64,000 nucleotides of DNA from Niabella ginsenosidivorans. GTDB lineage: Bacteria > Bacteroidota > Bacteroidia > Chitinophagales > Chitinophagaceae. Positions 35,123 through 45,389 of the stretch are shown one piece after another; the stretch's first letter is position 1, and each line of letters opens with the position of its first letter. The stretch spans positions 2,418,001 through 2,482,000 of the forward strand of contig NZ_CP015772.1 in NCBI RefSeq assembly GCF_001654455.1, read 5' to 3'. The notes beneath the pieces are model-generated. The model did no database searches and was not told the DNA's origin. It saw only the letters and a program-made list of their open reading frames with translations. The translations under genes and the position numbers were made by a program.

Positions 35123-37795
35123 ATGAAAATTCAGTTTTATATCAGGTTCCATACACAGTATGGAGAGAGCTTATGGGTCAGCGGAAATTGCAGGGAATTA
35201 GGCAAAGAAGACCCGGCAGGCAGCTTGCCGATGAAATATTATAATCATGACTATTGGTTCCTGGAGGTAGAGATGAGCACGTCCTGCCTGGCACAACCAC
35301 TTTCTTACCACTACGCTTTCAGAAATAAAGAAGGCGAACTGATTCCGGAACAAAAAAACAGCCGGCTGATCCTGCTTCCCGAAACAACAGAAGACACCCT
35401 TGTTCTTTATGATACCTGGATAGCAACGGGCGAAATTGAAAACGCGTTTTATACAGCCCCTTTCAGGGAAGTTCTATTGCCTTCGGCAGTTGCTCCCGTT
35501 ATACCCGCGCCATCACACACATTTGCAGTAAAAGCACCCCTGTTAAAAGAAAATGAAGCAGTTTGTCTTTTGGGGAATACGGAAGAATTACATAACTGGA
35601 AAACAGATAACCCTATCCTCATGAACCGGTGTGGTGATCACTGGTGCGCGCAGGTTCCCTTTTCAAAAAGTCTTTTGTCGTTTGAATACAAATACGGGGT
35701 CTATGACACCCGGAGGCAGCACCTGGTATGTTATGAAGAAGGCGGGAACAGGCTTTGCAGCTTTCCGTTCGCTCCAGGCACCAGAGTGGTCCTGCAGGAT
35801 GGCTTTATCCGTCTGCCCAGCAATACCTGGCGCGGAGCAGGTGTTGCCGTTCCGGTATTCAGCCTCCGGAGCGAAAAAGGCATGGGTATTGGGGAGTTCA
35901 ATGACCTGAAGCTACTGGCCGACTGGGCACAACGCACAGGCCTGAAGCTGATACAGATCCTGCCGGTAAATGATACAACCGCTACTTTTACCTGGCGTGA
36001 TTCTTACCCCTATGCGGCTATCTCGGCCTTTGCCCTCCACCCTATTTACCTGAACCTTGATACCCTTGTAGCGGATAGTGATCAGGACCTGATCGCGGAG
36101 CTTGACCGGGAACGTCAAAAACTGAATGCCCCGGATGAGCTGGATTATGAAGCCGTATTAAAAACAAAGATCAAAGTGCTCAAAAAGCTGTTTGACCAAT
36201 ATGGCAGGCAACAATTGAGATCAAAGGCCTACAAACAGTTCTTTACGGCCAACCGGCACTGGCTGCAGCCATACGCGGTGTTCTGCTATCTGCGTGATAA
36301 ATACAAAACCGTAGATTATTCCAAATGGAAGACCCATACCCAATATAAACCGGCGGATGTTGCTGCATTATTCAAAAGCAACCCGGTGGTTGATTTTTAT
36401 TGTTTCCTTCAATATCATTTGCACCTGCAGCTGAAAGAAGCAGTAGCCTATGCGCATAAAAAGGGGGTGGTAATAAAAGGAGATATACCCATTGGGGTAT
36501 ACCGCTACGGATGCGATACATGGGTAGCCCCGGAACTGTATCATATGAACCTGCAGGCCGGGGCGCCCCCGGACGATTTTGCTGTTAACGGACAGAACTG
36601 GGGCTTTCCTACCTACAACTGGCAGCAGATGCAGCAGGATCATTTTGGCTGGTGGCGTAGTCGCTTTGAGCAGATGAGCCATTATTTTGACGCTTTCCGC
36701 ATTGACCATATCCTTGGCTTCTTCCGGATCTGGAGCATCCCTTTAGAAGCTACACTGGGCATCATGGGGTATTTTGATCCGAGCATACCCGTTCCGGCCA
36801 ACGAGTTTTACGACAGGGGCATTGCGTTCAGCGAAGACCGTTATAGTAAACCTTTTATCAATAATATTGTGCTGCAGGAAGTGTTTGGAGAAGAAACAGC
36901 TGCAATAAAAAAACAATTCCTTATTACCGAAAACGGATTTGATTATTCCTTTCTGCCGGAATTTGATACGCAACGGAAAATTGAAAACTGGTTTGCCCTG
37001 CCTGAAAATAAGCATAATTGCTCCCATCTAAAACAGGCGCTCCTCCGGCTACATGCCAACATACTGATACTGAAGCGCAGCAACCAAGAGCAGGTAGATT
37101 ATTATCCAAGATTCGATCTGCATAAGACCCTGTCTTTCCGGGCATTGCCGCACGACCAACAGGAAAGGCTGAAAAGCCTTTATAACGATTATTATTTCAG
37201 ACGCCAGGATTTGTACTGGAAAAAAGAATCTTTAAAGAAACTGCCACAATTAAAGGCAGCCACCAATATGCTGATCTGCGGGGAAGATCTGGGCCTTGTT
37301 CCTTCCAGCGTTCCTGAAGTAATGAAAGAACTGGGCATTCTGAGCCTTGAAATACAGCGAATGCCCAAGCAAACAGGCCTACAGTTCTTTGACCCGGCTG
37401 ATGCGCCTTATTTATCAGTTGTTTCTCCTTCAACGCATGATATGAGCACCCTGCGGGGCTGGTGGGAGGAAGACCGTAAGGCAGCGCAGGTCTTTTATAA
37501 CCGGTTCCTGCATCTGCCCGGTGAAGCGCCCCTGCATTGTGAGGCCTGGATCAATAAGGAGATCATCCGGCAGCATTTGCAATCACCGGCCATGTGGGCG
37601 ATCTGCCAGATACAGGATCTGATGGGGAGTGATGAAGCCGTCAGGAGAAAGAATCCTCACGAGGAGCGCATCAATATTCCTGCAGACCCGCATCATTACT
37701 GGCGGTATCGCATGCACCTCACCCTGGAAGCGTTAAACAGTAATACCCGTTTTACAGAAATGCTGAGAGCAATGATCGCAGCCAGCGGCAGATAA
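35123..37795 (+). CDS. malQ: 4-alpha-glucanotransferase with N-terminal starch-binding modules (DPE2-like)
   Basis: An 890-residue GH77 enzyme. Two N-terminal CBM20-like modules (about 1-110, YIRFHTQYGESLWVSGNCRE; and about 130-245, AVCLLGNTEELHNWKTDNPI) precede the catalytic barrel (about 250-885). Typical GH77 pieces are RGAGVAVPVFSLRSEKGMG, KGDIPIGVYRYGCDTWVAPE, DAFRIDHILGFFRIWSIP (with catalytic Asp), CGEDLGLVPSSVPEVM and SPSTHDMSTLRGWWEED. It disproportionates maltodextrins. The module order equals plant DPE2 and is common in Bacteroidota. A GTG at 35099 is an alternative start. Cytoplasmic. Confidence 0.93.
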   Translation: MKIQFYIRFHTQYGESLWVSGNCRELGKEDPAGSLPMKYYNHDYWFLEVEMSTSCLAQPLSYHYAFRNKEGELIPEQKNSRLILLPETTEDTLVLYDTWIATGEIENAFYTAPFREVLLPSAVAPVIPAPSHTFAVKAPLLKENEAVCLLGNTEELHNWKTDNPILMNRCGDHWCAQVPFSKSLLSFEYKYGVYDTRRQHLVCYEEGGNRLCSFPFAPGTRVVLQDGFIRLPSNTWRGAGVAVPVFSLRSEKGMGIGEFNDLKLLADWAQRTGLKLIQILPVNDTTATFTWRDSYPYAAISAFALHPIYLNLDTLVADSDQDLIAELDRERQKLNAPDELDYEAVLKTKIKVLKKLFDQYGRQQLRSKAYKQFFTANRHWLQPYAVFCYLRDKYKTVDYSKWKTHTQYKPADVAALFKSNPVVDFYCFLQYHLHLQLKEAVAYAHKKGVVIKGDIPIGVYRYGCDTWVAPELYHMNLQAGAPPDDFAVNGQNWGFPTYNWQQMQQDHFGWWRSRFEQMSHYFDAFRIDHILGFFRIWSIPLEATLGIMGYFDPSIPVPANEFYDRGIAFSEDRYSKPFINNIVLQEVFGEETAAIKKQFLITENGFDYSFLPEFDTQRKIENWFALPENKHNCSHLKQALLRLHANILILKRSNQEQVDYYPRFDLHKTLSFRALPHDQQERLKSLYNDYYFRRQDLYWKKESLKKLPQLKAATNMLICGEDLGLVPSSVPEVMKELGILSLEIQRMPKQTGLQFFDPADAPYLSVVSPSTHDMSTLRGWWEEDRKAAQVFYNRFLHLPGEAPLHCEAWINKEIIRQHLQSPAMWAICQIQDLMGSDEAVRRKNPHEERINIPADPHHYWRYRMHLTLEALNSNTRFTEMLRAMIAASGR

Positions 37796-37813
37796 AGAAC
37801 AGATCTGTTCCTC

Positions 37814-37821
37814 TATCTTTG
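37814..37821 (+). promoter_or_regulatory. -7 promoter element TATCTTTG directly before a start codon
   Basis: TAnnTTTG ends 4 bases before the ATG of the acetyltransferase at 37826. The start point should fall on or near the ATG, suggesting a leaderless transcript. Confidence 0.55.
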
Positions 37822-37825
37822 CGCA

Positions 37826-38320
37826 ATGGGCCATGAGGTTATAATAAGACAGGTTGAAGAAAAAGATAATAAAATATTAGCCGGTATTATCCGGGACGCT
37901 TTTATACAATTTAAAGCCCCTACAGAGAATACGGTATTTGAAGATCCTACAACGGATCAGCTATACCAGCTGTTTAAAACACCGGGAGCTGTTCTATGGG
38001 TTGCCGGACAGAATGCAACCCTGCTGGGCTGTTGCGGTATATATCCTACACCAGGCTTACCGGAAGGCTGTGCAGAGCTTGTAAAATTTTACTTATCAGC
38101 CGCAGCAAGGGGAAAAGGCATTGGAAAGAAGCTGTTTACCCGGTGCCTGGAATCGGCACGGGAACTGGGCTACAAACAGGTATACCTGGAAAGCCTGCCT
38201 GAATTCAGCACGGCCGTTGGCATGTATCAGAAGCTGGGATTCCAATCCCTGGATCACCCGCTGGGCAATTCCGGTCATATCGGGTGTACGATCTGGATGA
38301 TAAAGGCACTTATACCCTGA
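37826..38320 (+). CDS. GNAT-family N-acetyltransferase
   Basis: A 164-residue GNAT-fold enzyme using acetyl-CoA. The N-terminal strand is VIIRQVEEKDNKILAGIIRD. The acetyl-CoA pyrophosphate loop is SAAARGKGIGKKLFTRCLES (motif A, RGxGIG, about residues 90-115), and VYLESLPEFSTAVGMYQKLG is motif B. The acceptor is unknown. A -7 element ends 4 bases before the start. Confidence 0.9.
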   Translation: MGHEVIIRQVEEKDNKILAGIIRDAFIQFKAPTENTVFEDPTTDQLYQLFKTPGAVLWVAGQNATLLGCCGIYPTPGLPEGCAELVKFYLSAAARGKGIGKKLFTRCLESARELGYKQVYLESLPEFSTAVGMYQKLGFQSLDHPLGNSGHIGCTIWMIKALIP

Positions 38321-38411
38321 TAGCAGTGCCCATCAGCCTTAAACGATCCTCTGTTTTGTTTTAAGGCACCATTAGCTCTTCATATAGAACATTAAACATA
38401 TCAAATAGCCC

Positions 38412-38470
38412 AAAAATGCATCTGAATTTCATAAATTCATTGTCAGATGCACAGTATATATGCATTTTTT
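38412..38470. terminator. Bidirectional terminator-like hairpin between convergent genes
   Basis: TGCATCTGA at 38417-38425 pairs perfectly with TCAGATGCA at 38443-38451, with GAATTT/AAATTC pairing inside. A second copy of TGCATTTTTT at 38461 can instead pair with AAAAATGCA at 38412, giving competing structures. The element sits between the acetyltransferase and deoC. Confidence 0.55.
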
Positions 38471-38593
38471 ACAATACGGACCGTGTACAGCCTGATACAG
38501 CCTGTGTTACCCAGCTGCACTCATCAACCTGGTAAATCTGCTCACTTGTTTAAGATGAAAGAAAATCTAAAAACGCAACAGCGGGTATAAAGC

Positions 38594-39262
38594 TCAATAA
38601 CTACCTGTACCCTGCTCTCCTTTTACAATGGCTACGCCGGCACTGCATCCCAGCCTGGTAGCCCCGGCATTTATCAGCTCTTTTGCAAAAGCATAATCGC
38701 GGATGCCGCCACTGGCTTTAATTTGAACCTGCGGAGGCAAATGTTTCTTAAACAGCTGAACGGCATGCACACTGGCCCCTTTTTCTGCATAGCCGGTTGA
38801 GGTTTTCAGGTAATCAATGCCCGCTGCGCCATATAATTCGCAGCACCTGATGATTTCATCATCCGTTAATACGCCGCTTTCAATGATCACTTTAATTACT
38901 TTGCCTTTTTCTTTAATTACCGGCAGCAGGTGGTTGATCTCATTGGCCAGGTATTGCCAGTCGTTATTTTTCAATGCGATCAGGTTGAGCACTATATCCA
39001 GTTCGTCTGCCCCGTCAACCAATGCCAGTACTACCTCGGCCAGCTTGGCTTCAATAGCTGAATACCCAAAAGGGAATCCTATGACGGTGGCTGTTTTAAC
39101 AGGTGTGCCCTGCAATAGTTCTTTTGCCTTTTTTACAAAAGGCGGAGGTACGCAAACCGCCGCAAAGCCGTATTCTTTTGCTTCGCTGCACAGTTTTTCA
39201 ATATCGCTGACCAGTGTGGTTGGCTTTAAAATAGTATGATCAATATATTTTGCTACGTTCAT
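38594..39262 (-). CDS. deoC: Deoxyribose-phosphate aldolase
   Basis: A 222-residue TIM-barrel class I aldolase that splits 2-deoxyribose 5-phosphate into glyceraldehyde 3-phosphate and acetaldehyde. KYIDHTILKPTTL, VIGFPFGYS and GADELDIVLN precede the Schiff-base Lys153 in DYLKTSTGY and Lys182 in QIKASGGIRDY. Length matches the family. It is a lone gene for deoxynucleoside salvage, not in a deo operon here. Confidence 0.95.
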   Translation of the reverse strand: MNVAKYIDHTILKPTTLVSDIEKLCSEAKEYGFAAVCVPPPFVKKAKELLQGTPVKTATVIGFPFGYSAIEAKLAEVVLALVDGADELDIVLNLIALKNNDWQYLANEINHLLPVIKEKGKVIKVIIESGVLTDDEIIRCCELYGAAGIDYLKTSTGYAEKGASVHAVQLFKKHLPPQVQIKASGGIRDYAFAKELINAGATRLGCSAGVAIVKGEQGTGSY

Positions 39263-39393
39263 CAGTTGTTATTTTAGAATACAAACTTCGGGTAAATTCC
39301 GGAATGAAAAAGAAAAAATAAGCCCGTATCACAGGTAGTCAGCCCCGCAGTAATTACCGTTGATAGCATTTACAAGTATATAAGACTTATGCA

Positions 39394-39768
39394 TTACCGT
39401 TCCAATTGCTGAAACCGGGTACCGTTCTTAACCGTTATGGCCGATCCTTCTGCCAGGAATACAGAAGCAGGCTGCCGGTTGTTCAAAAAAGCAAACGATC
39501 TGCCATATGTTTTTTCAAAATCCACATCCAGCCAATAATCCAGCACATCATACACCTGCCACCGGGGATGTGTTACTTCATATGCTGAGGTGGTGCTTTC
39601 ATTTACTTTAGCATATCCCCAGTAATTCTCCGTTATAAAGGCAGCTTCACTGTCATCAGCCATATCTTTCAACAGCGTGCCTGCCACTGCCCGCATCACA
39701 TGCCAGCGTTTTCCCTTACACCACCGGTAGGTGAACTGCTGTTTATCTTCCCTGCGGATCTGTTGCAT
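39394..39768 (-). pseudogene. DUF2071 (YqjF-like) protein, N-terminal half missing
   Basis: A 124-residue frame whose sequence fits only the C-terminal half of DUF2071 proteins (QQFTYRWCKGKRWHVMRAVA, AAFITENYWGYAKVNE, YGRSFAFLNNRQPASVFLAE). Full-length members are about 230-250 residues. Upstream, towards aspS, no in-frame or shifted N-terminal half is present, so the gene is probably 5'-truncated. An ATG at the start allows expression of the stub, but function is doubtful. Confidence 0.75.
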
Positions 39769-39934
39769 AATTCATCAGGATCAGCTTTCTCCGCTCTGCA
39801 GACAGAGAATTCCTTTTTGCACGATCTATAAAGTTATCAGCCCATTTGATCCCTGCAAACATAAGCAGACACAAAGGAGTCCGCTAAAAGCCGCTATAGC
39901 ATTCATTTCTTTAAAAGATTCCCGCAGCTACCCT

Positions 39935-39942
39935 TATCTTTG
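39935..39942 (+). promoter_or_regulatory. -7 promoter element TATCTTTG of aspS
   Basis: TAnnTTTG, 15 bases before the aspS ATG at 39958; it argues against using the upstream in-frame ATG at 39940, which would overlap the promoter. Confidence 0.6.
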
Positions 39943-39957
39943 CGGAAATTTTCTGGT

Positions 39958-41784
39958 ATGTTTCGTACGCAAACCTGCGGTGCCCTAAGGATCGCAGATG
40001 TAAATAAAGAAGTGACCCTGGCTGGTTGGGTGCAAACCGTTCGTAAGTTTGGCAGCATTACTTTTGTGGATCTGAGGGATCGTTATGGTATTACCCAACT
40101 ATTGTTTTCGGAAGCATTGAATGACCAGCTGGATGCCAACCCTCTGGGCCGCGAGTTTGTATTGCAGGTAAAAGGAACCGTAAGTGAGCGCAGCAATAAA
40201 AATAAAAATATCCCTACCGGTGATATTGAAATACTGGTAGATGCATTTACAATACTGAATAAAAGCATAACGCCCCCGTTTACCATACAGGATGATACCG
40301 ACGGGGGGGATGATCTGCGGATGAAATACCGGTATCTGGACCTGCGCCGTAATGCCGTAAAAAAGAACCTGGAGCTCCGGTATGCTGTAAACCGGGCTAC
40401 AAGAGATTACCTGCACCAGCAGGGCTTTATGGATATTGAAACGCCATTCCTGATCAAATCTACACCGGAAGGAGCAAGAGACTTTGTGGTGCCCTCCCGT
40501 ATGAACCCCGGCGAGTTTTATGCGCTGCCCCAATCGCCCCAAACCTTTAAGCAATTACTGATGGTAAGCGGATATGACCGTTATTACCAGATCGTAAAAT
40601 GTTTCCGGGATGAAGACCTGCGGGCCGACCGCCAGCCGGAATTTACCCAGATTGACTGTGAAATGTCTTTTGTAGAACAGGAAGACATTCTGAATATGTT
40701 TGAAAACCTGATCAAATATATTTTTAAAACGGTAAAGGATATCAACTACACAGAAACGGTAGAACGCATGAGCTGGGAAGAAGCCATGTGGCAGTATGGC
40801 AATGATAAACCAGATACCCGCTTTGGCATGCAACTGCTGAACCTTAAATTCCCGCAGTACGTTTTCACCCAAAAACAAAGCAATGCCCATCTGATCGATG
40901 GTGCCGGCTTTGGCGTGTTCGACAGTGCAGAAACCGTTATTGCCATTGCTGTTCCGGGCTGTAGTGAATATAGCCGCAAACAAACAGACGAATTAACAGA
41001 ATGGGTAAAACGCCCGCAGATCGGAATGAAGGGATTGGTATTTATTAAATATAATACAGACGGCACCTTCAAAAGCAGCGTTGATAAATTTTATAATGAA
41101 GCGCAGTTAAAGGCAATAGCTGCCGCTGCACAGGCGCAACCCGGCGATCTGATCCTGATTTTAGCGGGGCCGGAAGAACGTACCCGCAAAGCAGTCAGTG
41201 AACTGCGCCTGGAGATGGGGAAACGTCTTGAGCTGAGGAAGGACAATGAGTTCAAATTGTTGTGGGTACTGGATTTCCCGTTGTTTGAGTACGCTGAAGA
41301 TGAAAATCGCTGGGTGGCAAGGCACCATCCTTTTACTGCTCCCAAGCCGGGAGATATTGAAACAATGATCAGCAATGATCCGAAAATTGAAAATGCATCG
41401 GATTACCTGAAGCACCCTTACGCCCATATAAAAGCAAATGCCTATGATATGGTGCTGAACGGAAATGAGATCGGTGGCGGCAGCATCCGTATTTACCAGA
41501 AAGAGCTGCAACAGAAAATGTTTGAGGCACTGGGTATGGATGCGCAGGAGCAGCAGCATAAATTCGGGTTCCTTTTAGGCGCTTTTGAGTATGGCGCGCC
41601 ACCGCATGGGGGTATCGCCTTCGGGTTCGACCGCCTGTGCGCTATCTTGGGTGGCAGCGAAAGCATCCGCGATTTCATAGCGTTCCCCAAGAACAACAGC
41701 GGCCGTGATGTAATGCTGGATGCACCGGCAGGTATTGACGACAAACAACTTAATGAGCTGCAGATCCAATTGAACCCGCAATAG
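39958..41784 (+). CDS. aspS: Aspartyl-tRNA synthetase
   Basis: A 608-residue class IIb synthetase that charges tRNA-Asp. An OB-fold anticodon-binding domain (residues about 1-110, [20 protein letters not shown]) is followed by the catalytic core with motif 1 near [15 protein letters not shown], motif 2 [18 protein letters not shown] and motif 3 [16 protein letters not shown]. The bacterial GAD-type insertion domain spans about 295-420. The start at 39958 is supported by the -7 element and the [10 protein letters not shown] family start. panB follows 39 bases later. Confidence 0.97.
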   Translation: MFRTQTCGALRIADVNKEVTLAGWVQTVRKFGSITFVDLRDRYGITQLLFSEALNDQLDANPLGREFVLQVKGTVSERSNKNKNIPTGDIEILVDAFTILNKSITPPFTIQDDTDGGDDLRMKYRYLDLRRNAVKKNLELRYAVNRATRDYLHQQGFMDIETPFLIKSTPEGARDFVVPSRMNPGEFYALPQSPQTFKQLLMVSGYDRYYQIVKCFRDEDLRADRQPEFTQIDCEMSFVEQEDILNMFENLIKYIFKTVKDINYTETVERMSWEEAMWQYGNDKPDTRFGMQLLNLKFPQYVFTQKQSNAHLIDGAGFGVFDSAETVIAIAVPGCSEYSRKQTDELTEWVKRPQIGMKGLVFIKYNTDGTFKSSVDKFYNEAQLKAIAAAAQAQPGDLILILAGPEERTRKAVSELRLEMGKRLELRKDNEFKLLWVLDFPLFEYAEDENRWVARHHPFTAPKPGDIETMISNDPKIENASDYLKHPYAHIKANAYDMVLNGNEIGGGSIRIYQKELQQKMFEALGMDAQEQQHKFGFLLGAFEYGAPPHGGIAFGFDRLCAILGGSESIRDFIAFPKNNSGRDVMLDAPAGIDDKQLNELQIQLNPQ

Positions 41785-41823
41785 CAATTGCGGCCTGTAG
41801 CCAGAATATTAAAAATACAAATC

Positions 41824-42639
41824 ATGTCTGTAAATAAGGAAGTAAAAAGAGTGACCACGCACACACTGGCAAAAATGAAAGAAGCCGGTGAAAAGATCAG
41901 CATGCTCACCGCTTATGATTTTTCCTTTGCCCGTATTATAGACAGCGCCGGCATTGATGTGATTTTGGTAGGCGATTCTGCCTCCAATGTTATGGCCGGG
42001 CATGAAACCACTTTACCAATCACTTTAGACCAGATGATCTACCACGCCCAATCGGTTATCCGGGGTGTAAAACGTTGCCTGGTGGTAGTGGACCTCCCTT
42101 TTGGCTCCTATCAGTCCAATTCTGAAATAGCGCTGGCTTCAGCCATCCGTATTATGAAAGAGACCGGCGCACATGCGGTAAAATTAGAAGGTGGTGAAGA
42201 GGTGGTAGATTCCATAAAAAAAATAACCTCTGCCGGCATTCCTGTAATGGGGCACCTGGGGCTGACGCCACAATCGATTTATCAATTCGGTACTTATGCT
42301 GTACGCGCAAAAGAAGAAGCAGAGGCCAGTAAATTGCTGAAAGACGTTGAACTGGTTCAGGAAGCCGGGGCCTTTGCATTGGTGCTGGAAAAAATACCCG
42401 CAGCGCTTACCCAACAGGCTACTGACAAACTAAAGATACCGGTGATTGGCATCGGCGCAGGGCCGCATTGCGATGGGCAGGTACTGGTTATGCACGATAT
42501 GCTGGGCATTAATACAGAGTTTAAGCCAAAGTTCTTACGGCAATACCTGAATATTTTTGAGCAGGCAACAAAAGCAGTTCAAAATTATATTGCAGATGTA
42601 AAATCCGGTGATTTTCCTAATGAACAGGAGCAGTATTAA
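41824..42639 (+). CDS. panB: 3-methyl-2-oxobutanoate hydroxymethyltransferase
   Basis: A 271-residue enzyme of the pantothenate (coenzyme A) pathway that transfers a hydroxymethyl group from methylene-tetrahydrofolate to ketoisovalerate to make ketopantoate. It shows [39 protein letters not shown] (metal-binding Asp51), [30 protein letters not shown] and [20 protein letters not shown]. An upstream in-frame start at 41788 lies between the genes and is not used by the family. Same strand as aspS, 39 bases apart. Confidence 0.95.
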   Translation: MSVNKEVKRVTTHTLAKMKEAGEKISMLTAYDFSFARIIDSAGIDVILVGDSASNVMAGHETTLPITLDQMIYHAQSVIRGVKRCLVVVDLPFGSYQSNSEIALASAIRIMKETGAHAVKLEGGEEVVDSIKKITSAGIPVMGHLGLTPQSIYQFGTYAVRAKEEAEASKLLKDVELVQEAGAFALVLEKIPAALTQQATDKLKIPVIGIGAGPHCDGQVLVMHDMLGINTEFKPKFLRQYLNIFEQATKAVQNYIADVKSGDFPNEQEQY

Positions 42640-42668
42640 ATATAAAATTTAGAATTTAAAATTTCTCA

Positions 42669-45389
42669 CTAAAACTTATACCGGAGAGCAATTTTAAAGC
42701 TTCGGCCAACTAACGGGCGAGCTATAAAGGAAGTAGCCCCGGCATCATTACTCTGGAACTCCCCCTGACGTGGATTCCCTTCAGTAAGGCCCAGAGAATT
42801 GCCAAGATTATCAATCACCCCGAAAATTGAAATTTTGTCGTTCAGTTTCACCTGGGCATTCACATCAATTTTTGTATAGCCCGGAAGCGACACAGAATTT
42901 GCCACATCTACATAGCGTTCTCCTTCGTATTCGACAACTGTTTGCAGGCGCAGGCGATCGCGGAAAAAATTGAAACCGGGAATAACCCTTAATGAAGTTG
43001 CCGGCACCCTGATGAGCTGGTTATTATTATAATCGATCAATGTTCCTGAATTATCCGTATAGACATATCCTTTATATTGACCATGCTGTAAGGTAGCGGT
43101 AGCTGAAATATCAAACCATTTTACGGGATAATAACCGCCTTCCAGCTCCAGCCCAAGGGTTTGGGTATTTGCATACAGGTTTTCCTGGGTCTGATTTCCA
43201 TCCGGATTAAAAACATAGTTGGTAAAGCCCACATTATTGTACCTGGTCCAAAAGCCCGTAGCATACAGCGAAAGCACCGTACTGCTGTATTTATATCCTA
43301 TTTCCCCAAGCTGCATTGTTTGAGTTACAGGTTCTGCAGTGGCGTTGGTTACATAAGAACCCAGGCCCGGAATGCGTGCTGCGGAAGTATAGCGGGCAAA
43401 GGCGCCCATATTATTTGAGAACTGATAATTGGCACCCACCGTCCAGGTAGTAAAATTAAAGCCACGGTTATAGCTTTGGAAGATCCCATTGCCGGTTAAA
43501 ATATTAGACGTTGCAAAGGTTCCCAGGTCTACACTCTTTGTTTGTTCTACCACACCTTTTGTTTGTGCATTTTCCCAGCGCAACCCTGCATCAATACGAA
43601 ATGCAGGAGTTATTTGCCACTCGTCACTAACATAAACCGCATTGGTGGTCTGCTCACCATGCGCATCCGCCCATTCATATCCATACCGGTAGATTCCATT
43701 ATCCGTAAATGTTTTTAGTACCTTTCCACTGGCATCCATGGCTACAAGATTCAGTAGCCGGGCATTATCCTGAACGTCCAGCAATGCAACAGAAGAATAC
43801 CTGCTAAAATCTTCGTCGAAGTGAGAATAATAGTACCCAAAATTAAAATCGTGTTTTGAAGAACCGGTAACAAATACATGCGAAAGGTGCAAATCATTTG
43901 CAATTTCGGTCAGTGGCAGTGTAAGCCCCCGGATGCCGCCAAGGATTACAAGGCCATTGCCGTTCTGAGTTGTATTATCAAAAGTTGTACCGGTACTTAC
44001 ATACTGCAATCCTAAGCGCTGTGCACCCGGAACAGTGGCGAGCAGGGCTGATTGGCTTGACAGCAATGAATCGGCTGTAAGTAGCGTATTCGGGTACACG
44101 CCATTGCGCTGCGTCTGTGTGTTATCATAACGGATCGTATTTTTTAAGATCCAGTTATCAAAGATCTCCGTTTTAAACCGGGCTGTCAGCTGGCTTCTTT
44201 TTACAGATGTTCCAACCGTATTGTCAAAATGGTACAGGCTGCCGTCTCCCTGGATCATATTGACTCTTTCTGTTTCAGGGCCGGCAATTGTTCCGTAATT
44301 ACCATCAAACCCCGGCACGGCTACTATTTTCCCGCTCTTACGCGTCATAGGAATTCCCAAATAAAAAATCACGTTATCATCCAACCGCTTAAAATCGATA
44401 TCAAAGGATGATTTTTCCCATTTCTTACCGATCGAGACCCTGAACTGGCCTCCGTGGTTGCCACTGAAACCGGGATCGCGCACTCCCGTTCCTGTGCGGT
44501 AAAACCCGCCTGCCGATAATTTCCAGCCATCCCCCACCGGCGCTCCTACCCAAAAATCGCCGCGATAGAAATTATCGCTCCCCAGGCCCAGTTTAAAAAT
44601 GCCTTCTGTTTTATTGCCAACAGCGCGTGGAATATAATTGACCGCTCCTGCGGGTGCATTTGAATAAAACACAGAGGAAGGGCCGCCCCGGACCACTTCA
44701 ATAGACTGAATGGTTTCATCCAGACGAAACACCTGGTCCACATTCAGGTAGCCCAATGCGGGATCGTGTTGCACGGGAATGCCGTCTTCCAGTAGCTGGA
44801 TGGATCCGTAACCATCTACAGGAACCCCTCTTGCCCTTACATTTCCGCTTCCTTCACCGCCGGATGATTCCACCCAGAAACCCGGCACAGATTTTAAGGC
44901 CTCGGTAACACTTGTAGGCGCCTGCAGGCTAAGCGCATTATATCCTATGGTTGTAACCGAATAGCTGGTTTCCAGTTTGGTGCGGTTTTGGGCGCCGGCG
45001 CGTCCGGTCACAATCACTTCCTTTAAATCATTCGCTGTCGATCGTAATTGAATCAGCAACGATTTGCCGGAATTGGCCGCCATATTATAATCGGATAAGG
45101 TCTGGGTTTGAAAACCAACATGGGAGACCACAAATGAATAAGAAGCTCCTGCCGGTAAATTGTGATAAGTGAAAATACCTGAGGAATCTGTTTGCGTGGC
45201 ATCCGTTTGACCGGTGCTTTTATTCTTTGCCAGAACAGAAGCATTGGCTATCGGCATTCCGTTCTCATCAGTTACCTTACCTGTTATTTCACTGCCGTTT
45301 TGCGCATTTCCAATAACCCGGATATGACAACATATTGCCAGTAATAAAAGATACAGGAGTTGCCTGGTTTTGATAGTTGATGGGATCAT
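42669..45389 (-). CDS. TonB-dependent outer-membrane receptor
   Basis: A 906-residue protein. A signal peptide (about 1-29, ending at NAQ) is followed by a carboxypeptidase-regulatory/CNA-like domain (about 30-120, EITGKVTDENGMPIANASVL), a plug domain (about 135-250, LQAPTSVTEALKSVPGFWVE and SSVFYSNAPAGAVNYIPR), and a 22-strand-type barrel to the terminal FKIALRYKF. The sequence resembles iron-siderophore (FecA/FhuA-like) receptors more than SusC, and no SusD follows. The substrate is not determined, and no Fur-type site was recognised upstream. Confidence 0.92.
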   Translation of the reverse strand: MIPSTIKTRQLLYLLLLAICCHIRVIGNAQNGSEITGKVTDENGMPIANASVLAKNKSTGQTDATQTDSSGIFTYHNLPAGASYSFVVSHVGFQTQTLSDYNMAANSGKSLLIQLRSTANDLKEVIVTGRAGAQNRTKLETSYSVTTIGYNALSLQAPTSVTEALKSVPGFWVESSGGEGSGNVRARGVPVDGYGSIQLLEDGIPVQHDPALGYLNVDQVFRLDETIQSIEVVRGGPSSVFYSNAPAGAVNYIPRAVGNKTEGIFKLGLGSDNFYRGDFWVGAPVGDGWKLSAGGFYRTGTGVRDPGFSGNHGGQFRVSIGKKWEKSSFDIDFKRLDDNVIFYLGIPMTRKSGKIVAVPGFDGNYGTIAGPETERVNMIQGDGSLYHFDNTVGTSVKRSQLTARFKTEIFDNWILKNTIRYDNTQTQRNGVYPNTLLTADSLLSSQSALLATVPGAQRLGLQYVSTGTTFDNTTQNGNGLVILGGIRGLTLPLTEIANDLHLSHVFVTGSSKHDFNFGYYYSHFDEDFSRYSSVALLDVQDNARLLNLVAMDASGKVLKTFTDNGIYRYGYEWADAHGEQTTNAVYVSDEWQITPAFRIDAGLRWENAQTKGVVEQTKSVDLGTFATSNILTGNGIFQSYNRGFNFTTWTVGANYQFSNNMGAFARYTSAARIPGLGSYVTNATAEPVTQTMQLGEIGYKYSSTVLSLYATGFWTRYNNVGFTNYVFNPDGNQTQENLYANTQTLGLELEGGYYPVKWFDISATATLQHGQYKGYVYTDNSGTLIDYNNNQLIRVPATSLRVIPGFNFFRDRLRLQTVVEYEGERYVDVANSVSLPGYTKIDVNAQVKLNDKISIFGVIDNLGNSLGLTEGNPRQGEFQSNDAGATSFIARPLVGRSFKIALRYKF

